NCBI RefSeq assembly: GCF_038397775.1
Contig: NZ_CP151650.1
Coordinates: 2,976,001 to 3,040,000 of the forward strand
Length of the DNA: 64,000 nucleotides
Reading direction: 5' to 3'
From: Pseudomonas sp. RC10
GTDB lineage: Bacteria > Pseudomonadota > Gammaproteobacteria > Pseudomonadales > Pseudomonadaceae
Shown in pieces: positions 44,122 to 52,518 of this stretch (within the stretch, counting starts at the first letter, position 1; each line of letters starts with the position of its first letter). Below the pieces are notes generated by a model. The model did no database searches. It was not told the DNA's origin and saw only the letters and a program-made list of their open reading frames with translations. The translations under genes were made by a program, and so were the position numbers.

Positions 44122-45237
44122 TCAGCGCGGGGTTTGCTCAGCGGCGTATTCGGGAAAGTCGTTGTAGTCCTGGGCCGTGCCGCCCCAGAACGCATCACGC
44201 ACGTAAGGTGTGAGCGGCCAGTCGTGGCGCAGGCGTTCGGGCAGGTCCGGGTTGGCGCTGAAATGACGACCGAAAGCCACCAGGTCCGCTGCGCCGGATT
44301 GCAGAATGGCTTCGGCACCCCCGCGATCAAACCCGCCGGCCGCGATGATCGGACCGTCGAAAAACGGCCGCAAAAAGGCAGCCGCCACGGGTGGTCGGTC
44401 AGGCTCGATTTCATCGGTGCCCTTGATACGCGGTTCGATGACGTGCAGGTACGCCAGGCCGTATGTGTTCAGTCGTCGCACGAAATACTCGAAAGTGGCT
44501 TCCGGGTTGCTGTCAGAAATCGAGCCCCATTGGCCGCTCGGCGACACGCGCACGCCGACCCGGTCCGCACCCCAGACCGACACCAGCGCGTTGAGCACCT
44601 GCAACGGGAAGCGCACGCGGTTTTCGAGGGAGCCTCCGTATTCGTCTGTGCGCTTGTTGGTACCGTCCTGCAGAAAGGTGTCCAGCAGATAGCCGTTGGC
44701 ATTGTGCAGTTCGACGCCATCGAAGCCCGCATCCAGCGCACGTTGGGCGCTTTCTCGATAGCTTTCGATCAGCGCGGGCAACTCGTCTTTTTCGACAGCG
44801 CGGTGAGGCGAAGCTGGCACCCAACCGTCCTGAGTGAAGGCGTTGGTCTCGAACGGCACGACCGAGGGCGCAATCGGCGGCTTGCCGTTGCTCAGGTCGC
44901 TGTGGGACTGGCGGCCGTCGTGGCCGAGTTGCAAGAACACCACGCCACCTTTGGCGTGCACGGCTTCGACGATGGGTTTCCAGGCGTCGCGATGGGCGTC
45001 GGTGTAAATGCCCGGCGCGCCGAGGTAACCCCGGCTGTCCACCGAGGGGTGGGTTGATTCGACGATCAACAGGCCGCCTTGCGAGGCGCGTTGCTCGTAG
45101 TAGCGCAGCATCATACGGCTCGGGCTGTCGTCGCGGTCTGCGCGCAGTCGGGTCATGGGCGCGTGCACCACGCGATGGCTGAGGCGATGGGGGCCGACAA
45201 CGGCGTCCGATAACAGCTTCAAGGGTGAAGAGGCCAT
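44122..45237 (-). CDS. Old-yellow-enzyme alkene reductase, second paralogue
   Basis: 371 residues, class similar to XenB/NemA. 'VVHAPMTRLRADRDDSPSRM' at the flavin loop, His/Asn site 'ELHNANGYLLDTFLQDGTN', 'EYGGSLENRVRFPLQV' and 'AFGRHFSANPDLPERL'. The first loop begins HAPMTR rather than the usual APLTR. The distance to the Gal80-like gene upstream is 43 bases. It is probably a quinone/enone reductase with different substrate range from the 40443 copy. Confidence 0.93.
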   Translation of the reverse strand: MASSPLKLLSDAVVGPHRLSHRVVHAPMTRLRADRDDSPSRMMLRYYEQRASQGGLLIVESTHPSVDSRGYLGAPGIYTDAHRDAWKPIVEAVHAKGGVVFLQLGHDGRQSHSDLSNGKPPIAPSVVPFETNAFTQDGWVPASPHRAVEKDELPALIESYRESAQRALDAGFDGVELHNANGYLLDTFLQDGTNKRTDEYGGSLENRVRFPLQVLNALVSVWGADRVGVRVSPSGQWGSISDSNPEATFEYFVRRLNTYGLAYLHVIEPRIKGTDEIEPDRPPVAAAFLRPFFDGPIIAAGGFDRGGAEAILQSGAADLVAFGRHFSANPDLPERLRHDWPLTPYVRDAFWGGTAQDYNDFPEYAAEQTPR

Positions 45238-45280
45238 GGTTGTATCTCCAGAAATGGGCTTGGCAATCAGTGATCAGGAT

Positions 45281-46393
45281 TCAAAGGGCGAACAGGGAGC
45301 GGCGGCCGGTTTGCGACGAGGCCAGCACGCCGTCGAGCAGCTTGTGCATGCGCACGGCATCGTCGAACGTCGCGGCGGCGTGGGTGCCCTCGGCAAGGTC
45401 CTGGGCGTACACGTGGTACAGCTCGGCGAGTTCGAGCACCGAGGACGGCAGGTCTTCGGCCGTTGGAAGGCGCGAGTAGCTGGCGGGGATCGGCAACACC
45501 TCCAGCGGCAGGTGATCGCCGTGGGCGCCTTCGATCACATAGTCCTCGCCCACGCCGCCGAACGCCGAAACGTTGGTGATGCGCAAGTCACCTTCGTGAC
45601 CGGTGATTTCGATCTGCACCCCCGAGCCATTGCGTTTGCCGCCTTCGATGTGAACCGAGAGCAGGGCGCCGTCCTCCAGTTGCCCGGCGAGAACCAGTTG
45701 GTCTGGCGCGGTGCCGCTCAATTGCTCACCGGTTTCCTTGATGGTGACGACGTCGAATTGGTTGACCGCCAGCGCGCTGACGTTGACCGGCCAGCCCATG
45801 GCGGTGAACAGCATGTCGAGGAAATGGCCGGCGTAGATCGACACCACGCTGGAGAAGTTCTCCACCGGTACGGTCCAGCGCAGGGCGTTCGGGCGCAGCG
45901 CCTGGAAGTAATTCATGCTGACGTGGATGCGCACCGAGCGCACTTTGCCGACGTAGCCCTGTTGCAGCAGGTCTTGCAGGTAACGGTTGTGCGGCGCGTG
46001 ACGGCGCTGCAAACCGACGATGGTGCGCACACCCGCTTGCTTCGCCAGGCAGGCCAGTTCTTGCGAGACTGCGGTGCTGGTGGTCAGCGGCCATTCGCAA
46101 TAGACGTTCTTGCCAGCCGCGATGGCGGCGCGCACCGCCTCTTCGTGTTGAGGGGCAATCGTCAGGACCACCACCAGATCGACCTCGGGGTGATTGACCA
46201 GCTCGTCCAGGGATTCGGCCACATGGGGAATGCCCAGGTGAGCGGCGGCGACTTGCGCACTGTCCAGACGTTGGCTGTAAACGGCAGTGATTTCATATTG
46301 AGGCAACAGCGAAAGCACGCGAACGTGGCCGTGCATGGCCCAGTTGCCAATACCGACCAGGCCGACGCGGATAGGGGAAGCAGTAGGGCGCAT
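45281..46393 (-). CDS. Gfo/Idh/MocA-family protein, Gal80-like, without the catalytic Lys
   Basis: 370 residues. N-terminal NAD(P)-binding Rossmann fold ('VGLVGIGNWAMHGHVRVLSL'). The family motif EKP, whose Lys is catalytic, reads CEWPLTTS here. The C-terminal domain has 'SIYAGHFLDMLFTAMGWP'. The EWP form and GHFLD segment resemble Gal80-type members, some of which are sensors rather than enzymes. It is first in the leftward four-gene operon, divergent from the LysR gene at 46655. It may be a dehydrogenase with altered chemistry or a cofactor-binding regulator. Confidence 0.85.
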   Translation of the reverse strand: MRPTASPIRVGLVGIGNWAMHGHVRVLSLLPQYEITAVYSQRLDSAQVAAAHLGIPHVAESLDELVNHPEVDLVVVLTIAPQHEEAVRAAIAAGKNVYCEWPLTTSTAVSQELACLAKQAGVRTIVGLQRRHAPHNRYLQDLLQQGYVGKVRSVRIHVSMNYFQALRPNALRWTVPVENFSSVVSIYAGHFLDMLFTAMGWPVNVSALAVNQFDVVTIKETGEQLSGTAPDQLVLAGQLEDGALLSVHIEGGKRNGSGVQIEITGHEGDLRITNVSAFGGVGEDYVIEGAHGDHLPLEVLPIPASYSRLPTAEDLPSSVLELAELYHVYAQDLAEGTHAAATFDDAVRMHKLLDGVLASSQTGRRSLFAL

Positions 46394-46460
46394 GACAGAC
46401 TCCAGAGATTCACGGGACAGGCTTCGAAGTCTAGGGAGCGCAGGGCAGGGGAAAAACAGG

Positions 46461-46481
46461 CCGGATATCCGAACATTCCGG
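46461..46481. promoter_or_regulatory. Candidate LysR operator CCGGA-N11-TCCGG
   Basis: A dyad with 5-base arms 11 bases apart, also containing CGGATATCCG (46462-46471), a perfect inner palindrome. It lies in the 261-base gap between the Gal80-like gene and the LysR gene, about 70 bases upstream of the former. The rest of the gap shows nothing further. Confidence 0.45.
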
Positions 46482-46654
46482 ACAAAAAAGCTTTAATGGC
46501 AAAGGAGCAGAGCCAAAGCCCGTGTAGCGAGGGCACCAGCTTGCGGGGGATTTCAGCCTTTTTGTCCACTGTGTTCGGAGGCCTTGCCGGTTTTTCTCGG
46601 CACGTCGATTGCCTACCCTGAGGGCTTTCTCACCACATCGCTGGAGGCCCGCCG

Positions 46655-47563
46655 ATGGACCTGTTTTTCGCCATGAAAGTGTTCACCCGCGTGGTGGAAT
46701 CCAACAGCTTCACGCGGGCGGCGGACACGCTGCACATCCCCAAGGCGTCGGCCACCATCGTCATTCAACAGCTCGAAGCCCACTTGAAGATTCGGCTGTT
46801 GCAGCGCACCACCCGCAGCCTCGGACTGACGCCGGACGGGGCGGCGTATTACCAGCGTTGCGTACGAATTCTGGCGGACATCGAAGAGGCGGAACACGCG
46901 CTGGTCGCAAAAGCGGACACGCCGCGCGGCACGTTGCGCATCGACATGCCGACGTCGTTGGGCAAGCTGCTGGTACTGCCGGACCTTTATGCCTTCCATC
47001 AGCGCTACCCCGACATCGAGCTGATGGCGGGCTTTGGCGACAAGCCGGTGGACCTGATTCAGGACAGCGTCGATTGCGTGATTCGTGTAGGCGAACTGCC
47101 GACGTCGAACATGGTGGCGAGGCGCATTGGTTTCTATCGACCGGTCACGGTGGCCAGTCCTGATTACCTCGCACGACACGGCATGCCCACGGCGCTGGAC
47201 GAGCTCAAGACCCACGTCGCGATCAATTTTTTCTGGGGGCGCCACGGCAAGCTGATGAACTTCAGTTTCACCGTCGCAGACCAGGTCGTCGAAACGCTGT
47301 TGCAGGGCAACCTGGCCGTGAACGACACCGACGTCTGGATGCAGTCCTGTCTGAGAGGGTTGGGGATCATTCAGGCGCCACGGTTCATGGCGGCGCCTTA
47401 TCTGGCGTCCGGGGAGCTGGTGGAAGTATTGAACACCTACGTTCCACCGCCTTTGCCGATTTCAGTCGTCTACCCGCAAAACAGACACCTTGCACCGACG
47501 GTGAGGGTGTTTGTCGATTGGATCGCCGAGCTGTTTGCACACCATCCGCTGTTGGTGGAATGA
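46655..47563 (+). CDS. LysR-family regulator (CrgA-like), divergent from the reductase operon
   Basis: 302 residues. It begins MDLFFAMKVFTRVVESNSFT. HTH 'RAADTLHIPKASATIVIQQL' and 'RLLQRTTRSLGLTPDGAAYY'. The effector domain contains 'CVIRVGELPTSNMVARRIGF'. It is divergent from the Gal80-like gene across a gap with a dyad operator, so it most likely controls the leftward operon of ene-reductase, MFS and MDR genes. Its 3' end nearly touches the convergent EthD gene. Confidence 0.9.
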   Translation: MDLFFAMKVFTRVVESNSFTRAADTLHIPKASATIVIQQLEAHLKIRLLQRTTRSLGLTPDGAAYYQRCVRILADIEEAEHALVAKADTPRGTLRIDMPTSLGKLLVLPDLYAFHQRYPDIELMAGFGDKPVDLIQDSVDCVIRVGELPTSNMVARRIGFYRPVTVASPDYLARHGMPTALDELKTHVAINFFWGRHGKLMNFSFTVADQVVETLLQGNLAVNDTDVWMQSCLRGLGIIQAPRFMAAPYLASGELVEVLNTYVPPPLPISVVYPQNRHLAPTVRVFVDWIAELFAHHPLLVE

Positions 47564-47567
47564 AACA

Positions 47568-47885
47568 TCAGTCCATGTCCACGACTTCGCTGATCTGATA
47601 CACCGGCGATGCATTGGTGAAGTTGGCGATGTCGTTTTCCAGTTCCTCGCCGTGAGGCGCAATACCGGCTTGAAACGCTTCGACGGATTCACAATACAGA
47701 TGGCACAGGCCGACGTATAAGGGCGCGCTGTCCGGTTCCATTCCTGACAGCCCCTTGTCGATGCTGTAGGAGATCAGGTGATCCCCCAACCGCCTTTTCA
47801 CCAACGGCAGGTGCACGTCGCGGTAATAACGATGATTGAAATGAATCCCGCGTCCGGAGGGGTACATCACGCTGATCTTGATCAC
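47568..47885 (-). CDS. EthD-family protein
   Basis: 105 residues, ferredoxin-like dimeric alpha/beta barrel. 'IKISVMYPSGRGIHFNHRYY' followed by 'DVHLPLVKRRLGD' is the EthD pattern; the ending 'SPVYQISEVVDMD' is also usual. EthD proteins accompany degradation pathways, but the reaction is generally unclear. It starts 15 bases after the end of the NmrA-like gene and is co-transcribed with it. Confidence 0.82.
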   Translation of the reverse strand: MIKISVMYPSGRGIHFNHRYYRDVHLPLVKRRLGDHLISYSIDKGLSGMEPDSAPLYVGLCHLYCESVEAFQAGIAPHGEELENDIANFTNASPVYQISEVVDMD

Positions 47886-47900
47886 GTTGTCGCCTCCCCA

Positions 47901-48794
47901 TCAGCGGCTTTTATAAATCGCAGCGAAACGCTTGGCGAAGGCTTCAATGGACGTGCCACCAAACGGCGCTTTCGTTTCGAAGAAGTGTTCGAACAACAGC
48001 CCTTTGTCCAACGTGTCGAACATCTCGACGTAGTCGTTCGCCGCGCCCTTGGCGAACCCGTAGCCCAACAGCACTTGGCGGAAGTCTTCTTTCTCGAACT
48101 TCTCCCATTTCAGACCCGGGATGCCGATTTCCTTGCCGATCAGTGCAGCAATCTCATCGGTGCCGGTGATATCGCTGATGACGTACTGGTAGCTGTGGCC
48201 CTTGAAGTTCTGGGTGGCCAGCGCCGCTGCGGCGGTACGGGCAATGTCTTCAGGGTCGACGACCGTGAAACGGCCTTGCGGGATGGCGAACATGTTGCCC
48301 ATGTGCCCGGCCTTCTTGATCAGGTCGATGGACAGCAACAGGTTGCTGTAGAAGTAGCCCGTGCGCAGGCTCAATACGTTCACGCCGGAGCCCAGTGTAT
48401 TCAGCACATCTTCGGCCAGGCCCATGCCGCTGATGGGGCCGGCATCCGTTTGGCGGTCGGCGCCGTAGCTGCTCAGGAAGACCACGTTTTTAACGCCGGT
48501 GGCCTCAATGGCGGCCTTGAAGTTATGGGCGTATTCGATGCTTTGTTGCTTCTGGTCCTGCGAGTTCCACATCGGCGGCAGCATCAAGTACACGCCGTCT
48601 GCACCCTTCAACGTGTCTTTCAGAAAGGCCACATCTTCCATGTCGCCAATCGCGGCATTCGCGCCTTGTTTGACCAACGCGGCGATGTTGTCAGCGTTGC
48701 GGCTGACCACACTCACGTCATGACCCGCGGCCAGAAGCAGTTCGGTCAGAGGTTTGGAGACATTGCCAGCACTGCCTGTTACGACGAATTTCAT
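47901..48794 (-). CDS. NmrA-like NAD(P)-binding protein (atypical SDR)
   Basis: 297 residues from ATG 48794. The N-terminal Rossmann motif VTGSAGNVSKPL (GxxGxxG type) is characteristic of the NmrA/HSCARG/QOR2 group of atypical SDRs. 'GADGVYLMLPPMWNS' and 'SLRTGYFYSNLLLSIDLIK' are typical. The Tyr-x-x-x-Lys pair is absent, so it may be a redox sensor or a quinone reductase like QorB. GGGA lies eight bases upstream. It is followed by the EthD gene and is divergent from the XenA-like gene at 49070. Confidence 0.86.
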   Translation of the reverse strand: MKFVVTGSAGNVSKPLTELLLAAGHDVSVVSRNADNIAALVKQGANAAIGDMEDVAFLKDTLKGADGVYLMLPPMWNSQDQKQQSIEYAHNFKAAIEATGVKNVVFLSSYGADRQTDAGPISGMGLAEDVLNTLGSGVNVLSLRTGYFYSNLLLSIDLIKKAGHMGNMFAIPQGRFTVVDPEDIARTAAAALATQNFKGHSYQYVISDITGTDEIAALIGKEIGIPGLKWEKFEKEDFRQVLLGYGFAKGAANDYVEMFDTLDKGLLFEHFFETKAPFGGTSIEAFAKRFAAIYKSR

Positions 48795-49069
48795 ATCGAG
48801 TATCCCGTAGTGAGAGAAGAACATTGCCGTGTCCACATGAGGGAACACTGCAGGGGTGGGCCGACGATACGGGGCCGATGAACCGGGATAAATCGAGGGG
48901 CGCGGTAAACAGAATTCATTCGGGCTAAACAATGCATCGATGGGCCCGTGGGCTGGACGGCAAAGGAATAACAGACAAAAACGCCGAAGTGACCGGACTG
49001 CCGCGCCGTTTATTGCGAACAACGCTTCGGACATGCTGAAGGTTATCCACTCTGATCGATGAGGTTCAC

Positions 49070-50182
49070 ATGAACGGTCTGTTTTCAGCCTTGAAACTGC
49101 GGGGGCTCACGTTGCCCAACCGCATCGTCGTGTCACCCATGTGCCAATACTGCGCGGCCGATGGCCTGGCGAATTCCTGGCATGTCGCTCACCTCACACA
49201 ACTGGCCATTTCCGGCGCCGGCATGTTGACCATCGAGTCCACAGCGGTCGAGCCTGACGGGCGAATCACCCCTGGCGACCTTGGGCTGTGGAGCGATGAC
49301 ACTGAAGCGGCGCTGGGCACGGTCATTCAGGCGATCCGGGATAATTCGCGGACCCCCGTTGCCCTGCAACTCGCTCACGCCGGGCGCAAGGCGTCGAGTT
49401 ACGAGCCTTGGCGCGGCGGGCAGCTCATCCCGGTGTCCGAGGGTGGTTGGGAGACCGTCGCACCGTCCGCGATTCCTCATAAAGAGGGTGAAGCTGCACC
49501 GGTCGAGCTGACAAAAGCTGACATCGTGCGTCTTCGCGAAGCCTTCGTCGCCGCTACCCGGCGCGCGGCCCGCTTGGGCGTGGACGCGCTGGAGTTGCAT
49601 GGTGGCCATGGCTACCTGATTCACCAGTTCTTGTCGCCGATCTCTAATCAGCGCACCGACGAATACGGCGGCTCGCTGGAAAACCGCATGCGCTTTCTGC
49701 TGGAAGTCTTCGACGCCGTGCGCGACGCCTGGCCGGACGAGCGCCCTCTGGGTGTGAAACTGTCGGCCTCCGATTGGGTGGAAGGCGGGCTGGACATCGA
49801 CGCGACGGTGACCATTTCTCAAGCCCTGAAGGCACACGGTGCGGACTGGGTGGTGTCGTCGTCAGGCGGCATTTCCCCGCTGCAAAAAATCGCCCCAGCC
49901 CCCGGTTATCAGGTGCCGTTTGCCGCTCGGGTGAAGCAAGAAGCCGGGCTCGTTTCCACCGCCGTCGGCCTGATCACCGAACCGCGTCAGGCCGATGAAA
50001 TCATCCGCTCGGGCGAGGCCGATCTGGTGGCCATCGCCCGCGCCATGCTCAACGACCCGCGCTGGCCATGGCGAGCGGCCGCCGAGCTGGGCGCCAAGGT
50101 GACGGCACCGCCGCAATACTGGCGAGCGCTGCCCCAAGGCCACGCCGACATTTTCGAGCACCTCGTGTTTGGCGCCCGTTGA
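49070..50182 (+). CDS. Old-yellow-enzyme NADH:flavin oxidoreductase (XenA/YqjM-like)
   Basis: 370-residue FMN enzyme of the YqjM/XenA class, distinct from the other two paralogues. The redox-tuning Cys lies in 'VSPMCQYCAADG', the active-site pair in 'ELHGGHGYLIHQFLSP' (His-His rather than His-Asn), and 'EYGGSLENRMRFLLEVFDAV' follows. The C-terminal 'APPQYWRALP' region would supply the aromatic lid. Reductions of enones, quinones and nitro compounds are expected. It is followed 37 bases later by an SDR gene in the same direction. Confidence 0.94.
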   Translation: MNGLFSALKLRGLTLPNRIVVSPMCQYCAADGLANSWHVAHLTQLAISGAGMLTIESTAVEPDGRITPGDLGLWSDDTEAALGTVIQAIRDNSRTPVALQLAHAGRKASSYEPWRGGQLIPVSEGGWETVAPSAIPHKEGEAAPVELTKADIVRLREAFVAATRRAARLGVDALELHGGHGYLIHQFLSPISNQRTDEYGGSLENRMRFLLEVFDAVRDAWPDERPLGVKLSASDWVEGGLDIDATVTISQALKAHGADWVVSSSGGISPLQKIAPAPGYQVPFAARVKQEAGLVSTAVGLITEPRQADEIIRSGEADLVAIARAMLNDPRWPWRAAAELGAKVTAPPQYWRALPQGHADIFEHLVFGAR

Positions 50183-50219
50183 GCGGGCGTGACACCGCGA
50201 ATCAACTCTGGAGAATCCT

Positions 50220-50987
50220 ATGAGCAGCTCTGTCAACAACAGCAACGATGGGCCAGTGGCGCTGATCACAGGCGCGCTGGCGGGTATTGGTCGAGCGACG
50301 GCCATTGCGTTCGGGCAGGCGGGCTACCGGGTGGTGATCTCGGGGCGTCGTGAAGAAGCCGGGCAAGCGTTGCTCGCGGAACTGGAAGCGCAGGGCGTGC
50401 AGGCGATCTTTCAGCGAGCCGATGTCCGTTATGAAAACGAAATCGAACGCCTCGTGGACGTGACCGTCGCCGAGTTTGGCCGACTGGACACCGCCGTCAA
50501 CAACGCGGGCGTGGACGGGAAATTTGCGTCCATCCTGGAGGTCACTTCAGCGGAATACGAACAAGTGTTCGCCGCCAACGTGCTCGGCACGCTGCTGTCG
50601 ATGAAGCACGAGATGCGTGTGATGCGGGCGCAAGGGTTTGGCAGCATTGTCAACCTGTCGTCGAGCATGGGCATCAAGGGCGCGCCCAATGCTTCTCTTT
50701 ACGCGGGGAGCAAGCATGCGGTGGAAGGGATCACCAAATCGGTGGCCCTGGAAGCCGCGCCGTTTGGCATTCGGGTCAATGCTGTGGCACCCGGCCCCGT
50801 GCAAACCGAGATGTTCGACCGCATCACGGGTGACGAAGCGGGAAGAGAACGCATGATCGACGGCGTGCCCATGAAACGGATCGGCACACCGGAAGAAATC
50901 GCCCGCATGATCGTGTTCGTCGCCTCGGGCGCCGTGCCATTCATGACCGGCGAGATCGTGCGCGTGAACGGCGGCAAGACGGCCTGA
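50220..50987 (+). CDS. SDR-family oxidoreductase
   Basis: 255 residues, classical SDR. Cofactor loop TGALAGIGRA, 'NNAGVDG', Ser in 'VNLSSSMGIKG', catalytic YAGSKHAV, and 'VRVNGGKTA' at the end. 'ISGRREEA' after beta2 points to NADP. The ATG follows GGAGA by eight bases. It follows the XenA-like gene in what looks like an operon of two to four genes. The substrate is unknown. Confidence 0.89.
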   Translation: MSSSVNNSNDGPVALITGALAGIGRATAIAFGQAGYRVVISGRREEAGQALLAELEAQGVQAIFQRADVRYENEIERLVDVTVAEFGRLDTAVNNAGVDGKFASILEVTSAEYEQVFAANVLGTLLSMKHEMRVMRAQGFGSIVNLSSSMGIKGAPNASLYAGSKHAVEGITKSVALEAAPFGIRVNAVAPGPVQTEMFDRITGDEAGRERMIDGVPMKRIGTPEEIARMIVFVASGAVPFMTGEIVRVNGGKTA

Positions 50988-51017
50988 GTGGCGATGATTT
51001 TCAAGCAGGAATAGTCG

Positions 51018-51257
51018 ATGGCCAAGGCAGAATGGACGGTGCTGGACAGCGTCGAAAATGACGAGCGCAATCGGTGTGTCGATATTTTCGTGCGCACCGA
51101 TGGTTCTTACGGGTTCGAAGAATTCCGCTTCGACCCCGAAGACGGCCAGTGGATGAAGACTCGTTACTACGCCGATCAGCGTTTTGTGGCGCTGGATCAG
51201 GTCTATTCGGAGATTGAGCGCCGAGTGCCCTGGAGCCACGGAAGACAAAGGGGTTGA
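51018..51257 (+). CDS. Small conserved protein of unknown function
   Basis: 79 residues. A compact acidic/aromatic protein (KAEWTVLDSVENDERNRCVD, 'DGSYGFEEFRFDPEDGQWM') that resembles a small proteobacterial family of uncharacterised proteins. AGGA lies about eight bases before the ATG. It sits 30 bases after the SDR gene and is probably the last gene of the XenA-SDR unit, ahead of the marR promoter. No domain of known function. Confidence 0.7.
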   Translation: MAKAEWTVLDSVENDERNRCVDIFVRTDGSYGFEEFRFDPEDGQWMKTRYYADQRFVALDQVYSEIERRVPWSHGRQRG

Positions 51258-51281
51258 CTGATGTGCATATACACATATGAT
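51254..51281 (+). promoter_or_regulatory. marR promoter with TGTG-N6-CACA operator
   Basis: TTGACT (51254-51259), 16 bases, then TATGAT (51276-51281) form a sigma-70-like promoter. The dyad TGTG-CATATA-CACA (51262-51275) fills the spacer. The -10 covers the first ATG codons, which is why a start at 51289, nearly leaderless, is favoured for marR. Confidence 0.55.
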
Positions 51282-51288
51282 GAGCGTC

Positions 51289-51714
51289 ATGAAAGAAATT
51301 ACCGGCCCCGATCTCTGCCATTGCCTTGCCGTCAGGCGCAATGCGAGGTACCTCACTCGACTCTATGACCGACATCTGGCCAGGACCGATCTGTCGATCT
51401 CGCAGTTTTCGTTGTTGGCGATGCTCGTCAAACACCCGGAAATCTCCATCTCGGACCTGGCCGAGATCATGGTCATGGAACGCACGACGTTGGTAAGAGC
51501 CCTCAAACCGCTTCAAATGTCAGGATTCGTCCTCAGCCGCACGGAAGGGCCACGGTCGGCCTTGCGGCTGTTTCTCTCCGAAGACGGGAGGGCGAAATTC
51601 GAAGAGGCGCTGCCCGATTGGGACGCCGCTCAAGCCGAACTGGAAGCAGAAATGGGCCGGGAGCAAGCGGTGTCGGTTCGGGCGTCGTTATTGGTGGTCG
51701 TACCGGAGCTGTGA
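51289..51714 (+). CDS. MarR-family repressor
   Basis: 141 residues from ATG 51289 (or up to 145 from 51277). Winged-helix dimer with 'ISQFSLLAMLVKHPEISISD', 'LAEIMVMERTTLVRALKPLQ' and the wing 'EGPRSALRLFLSEDGRAKFE'. Cys in 'DLCHCLAVRRN' near the N-terminus might sense oxidants or electrophiles, as in the OhrR/QsrR-like regulators; this is inference. The same 14-base dyad type lies before this gene and before the SDR gene downstream, so it probably represses both. Confidence 0.9.
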   Translation: MKEITGPDLCHCLAVRRNARYLTRLYDRHLARTDLSISQFSLLAMLVKHPEISISDLAEIMVMERTTLVRALKPLQMSGFVLSRTEGPRSALRLFLSEDGRAKFEEALPDWDAAQAELEAEMGREQAVSVRASLLVVVPEL

Positions 51715-51720
51715 TTTTTT

Positions 51721-51750
51721 TTGACTCTCTACTGTGTAATTACACACTAA
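51721..51750 (+). promoter_or_regulatory. SDR promoter with perfect MarR-type operator
   Basis: TTGACT at 51721-51726 is followed by the perfect 14-base palindrome TGTGTAATTACACA (51733-51746) and a weak -10 (CACTAA). It shares TGTG-N6-CACA with the site before marR. A repressor here would block the polymerase. Confidence 0.65.
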
Positions 51751-51753
51751 CCT

Positions 51754-51773
51754 CGCGAAGCCGCTGCTTCGCG
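51754..51773 (+). terminator. Leader hairpin before the SDR gene
   Basis: CGCGAAGC and GCTTCGCG form a perfect 8-bp stem with the loop CGCT, followed by TTTC. It is in the 5' leader of the SDR mRNA and may also end the marR transcript. The T stretch is too short for a confident terminator. Confidence 0.4.
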
Positions 51774-51797
51774 TTTCTGAATCATCAGGAGCATCCA

Positions 51798-52502
51798 ATG
51801 AATATCGCCGGATCAGTCGTGTTTGTAACGGGGGCCAGCCGTGGCCTGGGCCTTGCGCTTGCCAAAGTGGCGTTGGCCCAAGGGGCTTCGAAGGTTTATG
51901 CGGGTGTGCGCAACACCGAAGGGTTCGACGTGCCGGGCATCATTCCGGTCAAGGTCGATGTCACCGACGAAGCGTCGGTGCTGGCGGCCGCCGAACGGTG
52001 TCAGGACACCACGGTACTGGTGAACAATGCGGGGATTGGCGAGATTCAGGACAGTGCCCTGGCGTCGAACATGATTGAGCTGACGCGACGCATGATGGAC
52101 ACCAACACCTTTGGTATCGTGCGCACGGCCCAGGCCTTTGCCCCGATTCTCGCGCGCAATGACGGCGGTGCCATCGTCAACGTGTTGTCGGACGTGACGT
52201 GGTTGAGTCGGCCGATGCTGGCTGCTTACGCGGCGTCCAAGTCAGCCGCCTGGAGCGTGACCAACGCGCTGCGCCTCGAACTCACTGGCCAGAAGACTCA
52301 GGTCGTTGCCGTGCACGTGGGCTTTGTCGACACCGACCTCGTCAGAGGCTTCGATGTGCCGAAAACCGACCCCCGCGTTGTGGCTGAAGTGGTGTTCGAG
52401 GGCGTGAATGGCGGGGCGCTCGAAGTGCTCGTCGACGAAGGCACTCGACTCATCAAGTCCAGCCTGTCACTGCCTGACGCGGTGTACTTCAACCCGCAGT
52501 GA
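51798..52502 (+). CDS. SDR-family oxidoreductase under MarR control
   Basis: 234 residues from ATG 51798, with AGGAG six bases upstream. Cofactor motif TGASRGLGLAL, 'VNNAGIGE', active site YAASKSAAW. Short for an SDR, similar to the csgA/sniffer-like subgroup. It is followed by an ABM-domain gene 16 bases later. The operator upstream matches that of marR, so the pair is probably induced by the compound sensed by MarR. Confidence 0.9.
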   Translation: MNIAGSVVFVTGASRGLGLALAKVALAQGASKVYAGVRNTEGFDVPGIIPVKVDVTDEASVLAAAERCQDTTVLVNNAGIGEIQDSALASNMIELTRRMMDTNTFGIVRTAQAFAPILARNDGGAIVNVLSDVTWLSRPMLAAYAASKSAAWSVTNALRLELTGQKTQVVAVHVGFVDTDLVRGFDVPKTDPRVVAEVVFEGVNGGALEVLVDEGTRLIKSSLSLPDAVYFNPQ

Positions 52503-52518
52503 CCATGAGGAAAAAGGT

